Assembly: GCA_963921825.1 (NCBI GenBank)
Contig: OY997588.1
Coordinates: 81,349,043-81,413,042 of the forward strand
Length of the DNA: 64,000 bases
Direction: 5' to 3'
Origin: Erodium maritimum
Lineage: Eukaryota > Streptophyta > Magnoliopsida > Geraniales > Geraniaceae
The notes below the pieces were generated by a model. That model made no database searches. It was given only the letters and a program-made list of their open reading frames with translations, and had not been told where the DNA came from. Positions 49,319 through 61,480 of the stretch are shown piece after piece. Within the stretch, counting starts at the first letter, position 1. Every line of letters begins with the position of its first letter. The position numbers and the translations under genes are program-made.

Positions 49319-50337
49319 GGAATTTGTCTAAGCAAGACTGAAGAAGGTTTCTGTCACTAAGACCAAACGTGACGCCTTCAATGAAGACGACGAGGTGATA
49401 ATCATCCCAGCCAACATGGTTCCTATTGTGGACGATATCCATTGTACAGAAATTTCCAATGCATGGAAAGTGGAAAATCTAAAAGTTCAACCCCTTTCGG
49501 ATAAGATAATGGCCTTCTACTTCCCTTCTCAAGCCGCTTTGGAGGGAATTAGGGAAAGGGAGCTATGGTCCTTCCAAGGGACAATTCTACACCTTTCCCA
49601 TCCCTACCCGCACTCAACTTAAGCAACTATCCTTCCGGCATATCCATATGACGGTTAGAGTATACGACGCTCCAGTGGAGGCTAGAACTCCACAAATGAG
49701 GGCTTTCATAACCTCAAACTAGGAAGGGAGGTATAGACTAGGAGACCGGAGGACCAAAACACCTTAACCCAACCACGGGAGTGGATCCCTTGATGGTTCG
49801 ATTCGAATACAAAGTTCTCCCGATTTTCTATCAATGTTTTGGTCGCCTCAGCCACGCAAATCGGGCATGCAACGTCACTATCCCTGGTGTAGACCAACTA
49901 ACGATCAAATAAGGGGATTTTATGACGGCCCCTCTGACCACCAAACAGGAAGTGCCGCCCTGTGAGGTTCAGGGTATTGTGTCTCCCTCGGTCTCAAGTA
50001 CGCTAATAGGTATCCATGTGGGATCTTTTTTGTTTTCATCTTTTGCAGGTCCCCCGAGAAGGGCGGCTTGTCACCAGTCCGTAGTGTCCAGTGTTTCGGA
50101 GAGTGGTGCCCCCATGCGGGGGTGGTTTACTGTCTATTCCTCAATCATTCCTAAGTTCAAGGAGTTCGACTGCGTCTATCCGAGGGAAAGGGTAAGAGAG
50201 AGTTTGGGGAAGGGACTGGTTGTACGTCCCCCACCTTTGCATACCACTCCACCTATAATCCCACCTGACTCAAAGAACTTTTTATATACCTTTATCCGAG
50301 AGGACATGAGGGCTAGGGAAAGGATTGAGTCGTAGTA
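49319..50337 (+). pseudogene. LINE-B ORF1 remnant (DUF4283 plus degenerate CCHC knuckle)
   Basis: Fragments in successive frames: NEDDEVIIIPANMVP and KIMAFYFPSQAALEGIRE (about 49378-49560), then HIHMTVRVYDAPVEARTPQM (about 49640-49700), a zinc-knuckle region (about 49800-49875) in which the first Cys is Tyr (FYQCFGRLSHANRAC), and a C-terminal open stretch 49922-50335. It follows the same domain order as LINE-C ORF1, with which it shares the RV-x-PVEARTPQM-like block. Several stops and frame changes; not functional. Confidence 0.7.
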
Positions 50338-51047
50338 CCGACAACCACATCCATCTCAGAAGACCAGCCAACATAGAACCTTCATGAGCCCTGGACAGAG
50401 GAGGAAAAGTCTCCCAACCAGTAGGGAATTCAAACAGGAAGCTCAGGAACCCCGGCCAATCTAAGAAGTAGCAAGGCGGACCATATCCTTGAAATTTTTT
50501 GAAGGAGAAAGCAACAAAAATCTTTCTAGGGATACAGATTAAGGAAGTGGGCGTTTGATAAGGTGGACAACGACTCAACGGAAAAAGACCACCCACAACA
50601 CCGCCACCCCACTTATATCGACGAGAGATGGTAAATAGTCTCGTCGGGAATTATAATAGGCAGTATTGGGGTTGGTGTGTTTTACTCCCCCCCCCCTTCC
50701 AACCGGTATCGGGTCCTATCTGGAAGCACCATGTTCCTTGGGGTGATCATTTGAGTCCCCCTGTGAGCCAACACAACCACCGTAATTGGTATTTAGCTTC
50801 TTGGTTGTGTGTTAGTGTACGCATCTTTGGTCGCCTTACTATTCTACGCTTATTTGTAGAACCTTTATTTTCTCATCTACGTGTGTCAGATCACCTTTTT
50901 AATTTTCAAGTGTAGGATATCGTCCTTTATCTTGGATTGTACCTGATTTCATCTCTAGACTTTGGTATTTTTTCTGTTGCATGCGTTTGACGTTAAGTAA
51001 TTAATCCAATGCATACCTCTTTACTGAGAAAAAAGTTACAATTAATT

Positions 51048-51137
51048 TATTAAATTTTTAGTATAAAAGTATTTTGACCTTTTCTATACACTACATAGTA
51101 TCATGCATAAAACCTCAATCTGATAATTTTAATGGAT
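51048..51137 (+). other. Short host spacer between LINE-B and Copia copy 4
   Basis: AT-rich, no feature. With 59464-59481 it is the only apparently unique DNA between LINE-B and LINE-C. Confidence 0.6.
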
Positions 51138-51142
51138 AGTGA

Positions 51143-52754
51143 TGTTAGTCTTAGTGCTCGTAGTTCAATCCTAAATGTCCAAATGTATATATCATCGTTA
51201 GCAATAAAATTAAAGCGGCTTTATATTACTTATGTGTTGGAGTAATATATCGATGTGTGCTCTGATCTATGCCCACCATGCGAATAGAACCATAGATCGA
51301 GATAGATCACACTCGATGGGTCCCTAGTCAACAAAGCTTCACTAGAAGCGACTAGTATGAAAGATGGCTCTTTATGGCTTACGTTCTGTTAGTCATTGGA
51401 ATGGGATTCCGGAGTCTGATCATAGATATCATGTGGGACATGATATTGGACGACCCGCCCTGAATATGTACCATAGATTAAGTCATGAACATATTCATTG
51501 TCGTAGCTTGTCATGTATCCTTAGACCAAGGAGTCTTTGTGATTGCTATGTAGTCAACAACTGAGTTTGACCTGAGCCTAACGTTGTCCGTAACAGGGCT
51601 TCCATAACGGACAGGATTGGCTTGGGGACGGGCTACATGAGTGACACGAAAGGCGGCTAAGGGATTTATCCTTCATACTGAGGTATGGGAAAGATATCGG
51701 TTCTCGGCCGCTTGATCGAGAGTGACTGAAAGAATAGCATGGCCATGCACATGATACTGGGTATCATATCTTCAGTCATCTCACATATCAAGGAACGGTG
51801 ATTGAGAATAATAAGGATGACGGCTCTATGCCTTATCTCAATCAGGATATCGGAGATAAAAGGATAATGACAGGGACGACGGAAAGGTTAGAATCGACAG
51901 GGTCGATTCGCTATGCAGTGTCAGGCAATACTAAAGTCTCGTTAGTTGCCACTTAAATAGGATCAAGTAAAATGGGATTTTACGTTGATCTATTGACATG
52001 CATAAACCTAAGGGTCACACCGGAGGATGAAACTCATTGACACATTTATGGAGAATGGCCAAAAGGGAGTTGTCTCGGGACATGACCAAAACTGGGTTTT
52101 GGGTCATGTGCCCGTACGTGAATAGGACTTTACGGATCGAGACAAGGCTTGGAGTCTTAGGATTGATCGCGTCGGATAATGTTGGACATTTCCGGTATGG
52201 AAGGCTTGGAGGCGATGAGCGAATCACGGGACCTCGTTAGAAATGGCCACGGGCCATGTTCCAAGAGGCCCATGAAAGGCCCATGCAACCAAGGCCCATA
52301 GAACTAATTAATCAAGTCTTGATTAATTAGTACTAAGTAAGCAAGACAAGGATTAAGGTGTTGGTGATTCACCACCTAACCCAATCTTGTCTTGCCATAC
52401 TTTGTCCTATTTACACCTTACTTGACACCATACTTGTCCCATGCCTTTAGTTGGACAAGTATGGGTTTTGTTATGTTTAAGTCATCTTTTTCCAACATAA
52501 CAAACACAAGACAAGAATAGGAAACACATTTTCTCTCCCTCTTCCATGGCCATTTCGGGTTTGGCTAGTTTCCACCTCCATGTTTGTGTTCTTGAGTCCT
52601 CAAAGAGAAGAACTACGTGGCTTTGATTCCCATGTGGATACGTAGGCGTCTTGGAGACTCAAGCCAATCATTCGTTAACCGGTGTTCTTGTTTTGTTTTC
52701 ATTGATTTTCCGCTGCGAGTTGGTTCATCTCCAACCCTACCTCGAGACCCAACA
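51143..52754 (+). repeat. 5' LTR of Copia copy 4
   Basis: TG...CA boundaries. It is 76 bp shorter than the 1688-bp form because the stretch that starts with gtaagaac in copies 1 and 2 is missing (junction cttgttttg/ttttcattg near 52694). The palindromic segment near 52308-52334 is intact. Confidence 0.96.
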
Positions 52755-52755
52755 G

Positions 52756-52767
52756 TGGTATCAGAGC
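52756..52767 (+). promoter_or_regulatory. Primer binding site, tRNA-iMet (copy 4)
   Basis: tggtatcagagc one base after the 5' LTR. Confidence 0.93.
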
Positions 52768-54316
52768 CGTGCTACCTTCGGGATTCACAAGACGGTGTTC
52801 AAAGTTTCGGTTTTGCTTGAAAGTTTCGTTTTTGGCATGTTGTTTTGCTAAATTGATTGATAACATGTTTTAAATTATTGTTTATGGATTTAATGCATGT
52901 AAAATGAATTTTTGAAAATTATTTCAAATCTGGAAATTTTGAAAAAAGTTTGATTTTTCGGGTCTCGGGAGCGGGACTCTCGGGGAGCCGAAACCGAGAC
53001 CGAACGGGGATCCGTTGGACGGAGCTAGGCCAAGCATGACCATTGGATGGTTGATATGCCAAGGCTAAACCGTTTTGTTAGTTATGACGAGTTTGGAACC
53101 GTCATGACGAACTCGAAGATCAAATGTTCAAAAGTTTCATTTTTGAACGGTTTCGATAAACCGAGCATCAAAAAAAAAAAAATTCGAAACTTGGCTATTA
53201 ATTAAAACCGGAAAATCACATGATGTTTGATAACATGCTTGTTTGATAACACGATGTGTGATGTGATGTTGGCATGGTGTACATAATAGCCCCGAGCTCA
53301 ATTTAATTATTTATCGCTTTTCACGGCCTGCGAGCCGTTAGTGTTAGCGTGTAATTATTCTTTCAAGGTGTGGTCGTCGAACCACTTGTTTGTAATATTT
53401 ATTTATTCCCGACCTGCGAGTCGTGTATTAAATTGTAATATTTTACTCAAGATGAAGAAAGTGCGAAAAGGTCATTTGGTGGCTTTTCGGGTGTTGGCAT
53501 CGGCTTGGAGTCGATGGAGCTCAAGAAGCTAGTGGGAGTTAGTTTAGGGGGCTATTATGTGCATATTTATCGCTTTATGCTTGGTTTAGTTTATGCATGA
53601 TTAATTCTATGTGTTTTAGAATTGCATGCTTAACTTTATTTACCGAGCATATCATCTCACATGCAAAGATAAAATTGGAATTTTAATCCTTGTGTGTGAG
53701 CCCTTAGAATCGTCATTACATTGGATGTAGTTGACGGGTTCGAAGGAAGAATTACATTGGATGTAATTTGAGGCATCATTGCATTTGGAATGTAGTTGAT
53801 GTGCTCATCGCATCTAGGATGTGTCAAAGTTTTAAACACAACCGGACAAGTAAAAACGGGTCATGTCTGATACCTCCCAATTATCAACACCTTACTACCT
53901 CCCCGTCCTATGGGTGTCGTGCGCATTAGCGGAGCATCCATGGGAAAGCGGGGTAGTAGGTTTGGACGACATATGTGGGTGTCGTGCGCATTAGCGGAGC
54001 ACCTACATAGTGACGGGCCATAGTTGAAAATTGGTGGACCCGACTACGATTCTCAGCCTGAGGTTGAGCTAGGGTAACAGATAGGGTAAGCCGTGTACAT
54101 AAGTGCATACCCTAGCCAAGAGTCACATTGGATGTGATTGGATGGAGTCCTACCTACATAGCTCGATTAAGTGGTGAGCATTAGTTCAGCTTAATCGAGT
54201 GAATCAAGGATCTTGGTTTCAGATTCTAAAGGTTTAGAATCGATTGTTGGTGTTTAAGCTTGATCTTCATAAAATTTATTCAGTTTACTGATTGAATTTT
54301 ATCTGTTGTAGATCAA
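52768..54316 (+). other. Long non-coding leader of Copia copy 4
   Basis: Homologous to 1347-2890, with the duplicated gtgtcgtgcgcattagcgga core (near 53914 and 53978) and the ttgtag/atcaaATG gag start context. A run of 12 A (53170-53181) is longer than in the other copies. Confidence 0.7.
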
Positions 54317-54860
54317 ATGGCAAATTCAGCGAACATTAATAGTTTGTCATTAAAAACCATTCTTGACAGGGTCAAGCTAAATGGGACAAACTATTTGGAC
54401 TGGTACAGAATTTTGAGGATAGTCCTCAAGTCTGAACGCAAAGAATATGTCCTTGACAAGGCTGTCTCTAAGACCATATCAGAGTTACATGAAGTGTCAT
54501 CAGCTGCTGAGAAGAATATCTCAGGGATCTGGGATCCAAGGATATTCTGATGGTCAACAAGGGAATTGGAAGTGGCAAGGGCTGGGCCCATGCGCACTTG
54601 GCAGGAAAGATGAGACACCTGAGAATGTCTGCTTCTACTGCCAACAGCCTGGTCATTGGAACCGGGATTACAGGAAGTTCACGGCTGATCTGAAGAAGGG
54701 CAGTGGGACTGCGCCTTCATCAAATAGCGTGGATGATCTGAAGAAGGGCAGTAGGACTGCGCCTTCATCAGGAAACCTGGATGATCTAAGGAAGGGCGGT
54801 GGGACCGTGCCTTCATCCGGTATTAACTCTATAGAGCTACATCTCTCTACTTCCAAAGAT
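54317..54860 (+). pseudogene. Copia copy 4 gag remnant
   Basis: ATG at 54317. The first part (to 54550) reads as the start of a Copia capsid protein (LNGTNYLDWYRIL, YVLDKA), then jumps to ISELHEVSSAAEKNI, a segment that normally lies about 150 residues later, so the middle of the capsid domain is deleted. A stop follows (54548-54550). In another frame (54447-55025) lie the zinc knuckle (CFYCQQPGHWNRDY, last Cys changed to Tyr) and three tandem 16-residue repeats of the type DDLKKGSRTAPSSGNL. The same junctions occur in copies 1-3. Confidence 0.85.
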
Positions 54861-56182
54861 TCATGGGTATTAGATACCAGGACTGAATCTCACACATGCA
54901 CTTATATATGGTGGCTGAAAGTAGGAGAGGTTTGGAAAGCACGAAGTGGACCTCAGAGTTGTGGCAACTGCTGTAGGATCCATGAGTCTTGCTTTGCCAA
55001 GAGGCCTTGTCTTAGTATTGTATAATGTATATTGCATACCTACTTTTAGTAGGAATATTATATCTGTATCCGTGTTTGACAAGGAAGGATATAATGTTAA
55101 TATTGGAAATGGAGTTTTCAATGTTCTATGCAATGATATGTTTTATACCAGTACTGACATGGTTGGAGGATTGTACATATTAGATATGGGTAACAATGCC
55201 TCAAGTTCTATATATTCCGTTAATACCAAGAGGTCTAAATCCAACGATTTAAACCTAACTCTGTTATGGTACTGTCATTTGGGTCGCATAAACAAGAAGC
55301 GCCTATCAGCACTTCAGAAGTGCGGGCTTTCAGGTTCATTCGAATTCCATTCGATCGATAGGTGCAAGGTTTGTTTGATGGGCAAAATGACTAAAGTGCC
55401 CTTTATCGATCGCGATGAAAGGGCGGGTGAATTATTGGGGCTGATACACTCGAATGTGTGTAGACCAATAAGTTCACTTGCCAGGAGGGGTTTTAGCTAC
55501 TTTATCACATTTACTGATGATTACAGTAAATATGGTTATGTCTATTCGGTGAGACATAAGTCTGAAACTTTTGATAAATTCAAAGAGTTTAAGACTATAG
55601 TAGAAAACCAGCTCGACAAAGGTATTAAGGCACTTCGATTGGATCGAGGCGGAAAATACTTGACCACAGAGTTATTAGATCATCTAAAAGAGAATGGGAT
55701 CCTTTTGGAATGGACTCCTCCTAGGTCACTGTAGTTGAAAGGTGTAGCCAAACGGAGAAATCGGACATTGTTAGACAATGGTCTGTTCCATGATTAGTTG
55801 GACTGATCTCCCAATCTCTTTTAGGGGTTTTGCTCTAGAGACGACCGCATTCATAGTGAATCGGGCTTCGACGAATGGTGTGGAAGGGACACCATTTTAA
55901 AAATGGTACGGGATGATGCCCGCTTTGTCCTTCCTAAAGATTTGTGGTTGCGAGGCTTATGTGAAACATTTGGTTTCGACTAAGCTCGAACCAAGATCTG
56001 AGATATGCACCTTCGTGTGGTATCCCAAAGCAACAAGGGGATACTATTTCTACAATCCCAGTGAGAACATGGTGTTCGTCGCTTGGGGTGGGGTCTTTAT
56101 GGAAAAGAAGTTTTGTTTCCAAAGACGTCATTGGGAGGACTGTGCATCTCGAAGAAATTCAGGATGGTACAGATCTGTCTAA
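54835..56182 (+). pseudogene. Copia copy 4 protease and integrase remnant
   Basis: The protease active-site region reads SWVLDTRTESHTC with Arg where Gly is expected. The integrase frame (54946-55734) has CKVCLMGKM, but its His pair is damaged (WYCHLGRI), the first catalytic Asp is Asn (55453-55455), the frame ends at TPPRSL-stop, and the Glu is Lys in VAKRRNRT (55750-55752). The second Asp (LRLDRGGKYL) is kept. A frameshift follows at LLDNG. The C-terminal part resumes at 55913-56182 (GCEAYVKHL, RGYYFYNPSE). Confidence 0.87.
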
Positions 56183-56270
56183 ACCAATTGGCAACCCAGT
56201 AGAAAGGAGCCAGAGATTGTCGTAGAGTAAGAACCAATTCCTGTTACAATTCCGGAAGGTCCAAGGCGAT

Positions 56271-57840
56271 TTGAAAGGATCAATCTTCCACCTCCAAGAT
56301 ATGGTATCCGGAGGTGACAATGAAGTCATGGTGGATCACGATGATCCAGCCACCTTTCAGGAAGTCGTGGATGGGCCCAACTCCGAGTTATGGCTGGGAG
56401 CCATGAGGGAGGAAATGCAATCCATGTCGGACAACCGAGTCTGGGAACCGGGTTATCCCATCAATGGTGTGAGGACCATCGGATGCAAATGGATCTTCAA
56501 GGTGAAGATGGACATGGACGGCAACCCTCTGACCTACAAAGCTCAACTGGTGGGGAAAGGTTATAGGCAGATCCAATGGATTGACTATGAGGAAACCTTC
56601 TCCCCGGTAGCTATGGTCAAAATCGATCCAAATTCTTCTTGACATAACTGCGTATCATAATTACGAGATATGGCAAGTGGATGTCAAAACCGCTTTCCTA
56701 AATGGAAATTTGACTGAGTACGTTTGTATGTCTCGGCCCAAAGGTTTTGACGATCCGAAGAATAAGGGAAAGATTTATAAGTTGTTGAAATCCATTTATG
56801 GATTGAAACGAACTTCTCGGAGTTGGATCCTTCGTTTTGATGAAGCTGTAATTGGATTTGGCTTAATCAAGAACGAGGATGAATCTTGCGTTTATAAGAA
56901 GGCTAGTGGGAGCAAGATTACCTTTCTGGTTCTCATTGAAAACAATATCTCAACCTTGCACGAGACTAAAGCTTGGTTGAGGAAGTGTTTTTCAATAAAG
57001 GACTTAGGCGATGCTTCTTATATCTTATGGATTAAGATATGTAGATATCGCACCAAGAGGGTCTTGGATTTAAGTCAGGGAACCTATGTGAACAAGGCAT
57101 TGAGTAGGTTCTTAATGCTCGATTCAAAGAAAGGACTCTTACCCACTAGTCATGGCATTCATCTCAACAAGACTCAGTGTCCTAAGACACCTGATGAGCT
57201 GAAAAGGATGATGAGAATCCTGTGCGCCTGGGGGCAGGATCAATCATATATGTCATGACATGTATGAGACTGGACGTCTCGTAAGCCTTATGTTGTACCA
57301 GTAGACATCAGTCTAACCCGGTGGAAAGATGATGTTGAACTAGTCGTCGAAGGATGAGTAGACGGTAGTTTTCCAAGACAAATCAAGATGACTTTAGAAG
57401 TCGGTCAGGATATGTGTTTATGCTGAATGGCAGAGCTTTAGCTGGGAGAGCGTAAAGCAAGATACCATTGCCGAATCTACGACATGGGCCAAGTACATGG
57501 ATGCTGCAGAGGCAGCTAAGGAGGCTATGTGGATTTGGAAATTCACGGCAGGGTTGGGTGTAATTAAAAACCCGTCCAGCCCGGTGAATCCATTTTGCGA
57601 CAACACAAGGGCCATTGCGCAAGCTAAAAGCCCAGATCGCATAACAAATCCAAACATGTACTACGGCGTATCCACCTAATCAGAGAAATACTGAACTGAG
57701 GTGAAGTGAAGATAACCTATATTGCAATAGATGATAACATAGACAACCCATTGACTAAGGCAGTGTCGCTGCCTAAACATGTTAGACATGTAAAGTCGAT
57801 GGGGGACATATTGGAGTTTAGATTGGAACTAGGACAAGTG
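56271..57840 (+). pseudogene. Copia copy 4 reverse transcriptase and RNase H remnant
   Basis: The RT starts in 56271-56642 (CKWIFKVKMDMDGNPLTYKAQL), shifts frame at about 56620, and resumes at 56677 with DVKTAFLNGNL, so the first catalytic Asp is present. At 56934/56935 the residues that should carry the YVDD box are absent: LVL is followed directly by IENN. RNase H (about 57440-57679) contains YMDAAEAAKEAMWIWKF and FCDNTRAIAQAK, with Lys where the TEAEY-type Glu is expected. The polypurine tract aagtgggag is at 57836-57844. Confidence 0.87.
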
Positions 57841-57846
57841 GGAGTT

Positions 57847-59458
57847 TGTTAGTCTTAGTGCTCGTAGTTCAATCCTAAATGTCCAAATGTATATATCATC
57901 GTTAGCAATAAAATTAAAGCGGCTTTATATTACTTATGTGTTGGAGTAATATATCGATGTGTGCTCTGATCTATGCCCACCATGCGAATAGAACCATAGA
58001 TCGAGATAGATCACACTCGATGGGTCCCTAGTCAACAAAGCTTCACTAGAAGCGACTAGTATGAAAGATGGCTCTTTATGGCTTACGTTCTGTTAGTCAT
58101 TGGAATGGGATTCCGGAGTCTGATCATAGATATCATGTGGGACATGATATTGGACGACCCGCCCTGAATATGTACCATAGATTAAGTCATGAACATATTC
58201 ATTGTCGTAGCTTGTCATGTATCCTTAGACCAAGGAGTCTTTGTGATTGCTATGTAGTCAACAACTGAGTTTGACCTGAGCCTAACGTTGTCCGTAACAG
58301 GGCTTCCATAACGGACAGGATTGGCTTGGGGACGGGCTACATGAGTGACACGAAAGGCGGCTAAGGGATTTATCCTTCATACTGAGGTATGGGAAAGATA
58401 TCGGTTCTCGGCCGCTTGATCGAGAGTGACTGAAAGAATAGCATGGCCATGCACATGATACTGGGTATCATATCTTCAGTCATCTCACATATCAAGGAAC
58501 GGTGATTGAGAATAATAAGGATGACGGCTCTATGCCTTATCTCAATCAGGATATCGGAGATAAAAGTATAATGACAGGGACGACGGAAAGGTTAGAATCG
58601 ACAGGGTCGATTCGCTATGTAGTGTCAGGCAATACTAAAGTCTCGTTAGTTGCCACTTAAATAGGATCAAGTAAAATGGGATTTTACGTTGATCTATTGA
58701 CATGCATAAACCTAAGGGTCACACCGGAGGATGAAACTCATTGACACATTTATGGAGAATGGCCAAAAGGGAGTTGTCTCGGGACATGACCAAAACTGGG
58801 TTTTGGGTCATGTGCCCGTACGTGAATAGGACTTTACGGATCGAGACAAGGCTTGGAGTCTTAGGATTGATCGCGTCGGATAATGTTGGACATTTCCGGT
58901 ATGGAAGGCTTGGAGGCGATGAGCGAATCACGGGACCTCGTTAGAAATGGCCACGGGCCATGTTCCAAGAGGCCCATGAAAGGCCCATGCAACCAAGGCC
59001 CATAGAACTAATTAATCAAGTCTTGATTAATTAGTACTAAGTAAGCAAGACAAGGATTAAGGTGTTGGTGATTCACCACCTAACCCAATCTTGTCTTGCC
59101 ATACTTTGTCCTATTTACACCTTACTTGACACCATACTTGTCCCATGCCTTTAGTTGGACAAGTATGGGTTTTGTTATGTTTAAGTCATCTTTTTCCAAC
59201 ATAACAAACACAAGACAAGAATAGGAAACACATTTTCTCTCCCTCTTCCATGGCCATTTCGGGTTTGGCTAGTTTCCACCTCCATGTTTGTGTTCTTGAG
59301 TCCTCAAAGAGAAGAACTACGTGGCTTTGATTCCCATGTGGATACGTAGGCGTCTTGGAGACTCAAGCCAATCATTCGTTAACCGGTGTTCTTGTTTTGT
59401 TTTCATTGATTTTCCGCTGCGAGTTGGTTCATCTCCAACCCTACCTCGAGACCCAACA
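57847..59458 (+). repeat. 3' LTR of Copia copy 4
   Basis: 1612 bp, TG...CA, essentially identical to its 5' partner and sharing the 76-bp deletion, so the deletion predates this insertion. Confidence 0.96.
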
Positions 59459-59790
59459 AGTGATGCGTAAGTATGTAATACAAAGTTACCTGAAAAAACG
59501 TGCTTCGTTACTTCTATTGCAGAGGTTCATTTCTTACCTTAGCTAGGGTCTTCTCACCGCTTTCTACCCACGCCCCTACGTCGTTGTCCGAGCTCCAGTT
59601 CCATTGGCCGGCGTCAACCCTCCCTGCACCTCCCTGCGTCTTCTTGTACCATCGTCATCCGGCTCCCGACTTGCGGTCCACGAATCCCAGCGTCCACACG
59701 GTGAGATTCCGGCGACTTCAACGAGTTCTCTCGCCATCCCTGTCATCGTCTTCAACGAATCCGGTCGACTCACGACTGTTTTGCCCGGAA

Positions 59791-61480
59791 ATGGAAGCCA
59801 CCGACCAGATCCGGCCCGCCGCCGAGCCTCAACAGCCACAACCTCCTTCTCTGGCGAGGTTCCTGCCCGAGGTCACGTTCGCGTCGCCTCCCACCAACAC
59901 CCTCCCTAATCATCCACCTGAACACCATCGGTTGGCCAACACTCTCACCTCCTTGAAGGATAAGCCAGGCGGGGAGTCGGACGGAACCTTAGCCCTAGTG
60001 GTTCGCAGCCCCAGTCATGTCAGGGACGGAGTCCGTCCGAGGCGGTGGGAGGCATATGGATCTTCCGTCCCTTCCTCAACCACAGTCGCCGGCGGCCGTG
60101 CCCAAGTACCGTCCTCTGGTAGGCCATGTAGCGGGATCGAGTAATCGGTCGTCAAGTGGCTCCGGGCCTATTGCGTGTTAGGGGGAGGCGAGCTCGGTCC
60201 GTATCTCCCCGGTTCCGGACTGGGAGGATGACTACAACGAGGTGGTGGTTTCGGAGGAAGCAGTCTCGACAATCCACAAGGGAACTTATTAGTTCTCCCT
60301 GGCAGCCCGGGTTGCAGGGGATCAGATTCACAACCAGTCAGCTGTCTGCGCAATGATGCTGCAGAAATGGAAGGTGGATGGAATTCAGGTTGAGTACATG
60401 TCCCCAAAGGTTACGGGATATCAATTCATGTCCGCTGCAACGATGGAGAATATCCGTCATCGGGGACCATGGATCTTCAAGGGATTCCCTGTGCTGTTGG
60501 AACCCCTCAGGCCCTATGTCTTGGCAAATGAGATTGTGTTCAATCACATCGAGCTTGGAGTCCGAGTAATGAACGTCCCGATAGGGGCCAAGACTCCGCA
60601 AGTCTGTGTTCTTATTGCAGACAACATTGGTACTCAGGTAGTGTGGGCCCCAATACCCTATGTTCGACGAGACGACTTGTTCTTATGGTTGCGGGTGCGG
60701 ATGGAGTTAAACCGGCCTCTTCGGAGACGACACCACCTCAGGTTCCCAGGCACCGCCTCCTCTTCGATGATTGAGCTACAATACGAGAGGCTCACGGACC
60801 TCTGTCGCAGGTGTGGGATGATGACACACCAGATTATGGGGTGTACGGCTCACTTGCCGGGTATAGGTTGGGAGGAGGTCCGGTACGACACGACTATCCT
60901 GGTACCGAGGTAGTTGGATGTGGATCGTTTGCTGAAGACGGTTTGGCATACACCCCCTTCCTTGGAACATTCATTTGTTGATGATCTCCTGAATAGGCTA
61001 TCCCTGAACCATGTGATTCGCTCCAGGGAGGTCGTCATGGGGAATGGTTTCTCTGCTTCAGACGTTCCTTCGAAGTCTGACAATCTGGCCAGGATTACCT
61101 CAGGAGGGGTAATCAATGTGATGCAGGATGGAGTGGGCCGAGCCGGTGGAGGGCCACCAGGATTCACAAAGCCTGACAATCTGGCTAACATCCACCCTGC
61201 TGGAAATCCTTCTGCTCATGTCGAGTCCGGAGACACTGTAGGGACTCGGGCAGGGAAGGAGAAAGATCCTCAAGAAGCTTTTAGGAAAGCGGGGCCTATC
61301 CGGGGGAAGGCCAAGAAGTCAACCATGAAGACTAGGAGTGGGTCGCTGTATGATCGACCACGGGGGTCAAAAAAATCGTTGGATCATCCGACCCTCCCAC
61401 CAGACCTCAACCAGCCGGCCAACGCTGAGGGGGACCGAGAGAAGCAGGCGGAGGAAGGGAAGCCTCCTATGCAGGGATGA
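59791..61480 (+). pseudogene. LINE-C ORF1 remnant (DUF4283 plus CCHC knuckle)
   Basis: A plausible start is ATG 59791, followed by an acidic/Pro-rich N-terminus to a stop at 60142-60144. After a frame change the protein reads VPDWEDDYNEVVVS, a DUF4283 domain (about 60292-60740; IRHRGPWIFKGFPVLLEPL), an intact CX2CX4HX4C knuckle (CRRCGMMTHQIMGC, 60803-60844), a stop at 60911-60913, and a Lys/Arg-rich C-terminus to 61480. Only about three lesions break it, so decay is recent. In LINEs this protein coats the element RNA. Confidence 0.8.

Larger units (their letters stand above)
36759..51030 (+). mobile_element. LINE-B: ORF1-only LINE, interrupted by the Gypsy element
   Basis: Without the Gypsy insertion the LINE is about 2.2 kb (36759-37216 plus 49319-51030). 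Outer flanks aaaagttcaattaatt (36743-36758) and aaaagttacaattaatt (51031-51047) differ by a single inserted base, a good candidate target duplication. The 3' end is ttactgagaaaaaa. It contains a 5' C/T-rich UTR, an ORF1 remnant and a 3' UTR of about 0.7 kb (50340-51030), and no endonuclease or RT sequence. Confidence 0.72.
51143..59458 (+). mobile_element. Copia LTR retrotransposon, copy 4 (complete, recent)
   Basis: An 8316-bp element with two LTRs of equal length (1612 bp) and a perfect 5-bp target duplication agtga (51138-51142 and 59459-59463). I saw only two substitutions between its LTRs (near 51857/58567 and 51913/58617), implying a very recent insertion. The internal region (52755-57846) has primer site, leader, gag-pol remnant and polypurine tract. 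It nevertheless has the same inactivating lesions as the other copies. Confidence 0.97.

Noticed and set aside
52690-52700. The 76-bp LTR deletion read as a spliced-out intron
   Set aside because: The missing segment begins with GT but ends in ...cttgg, not AG, so a simple deletion is more likely.
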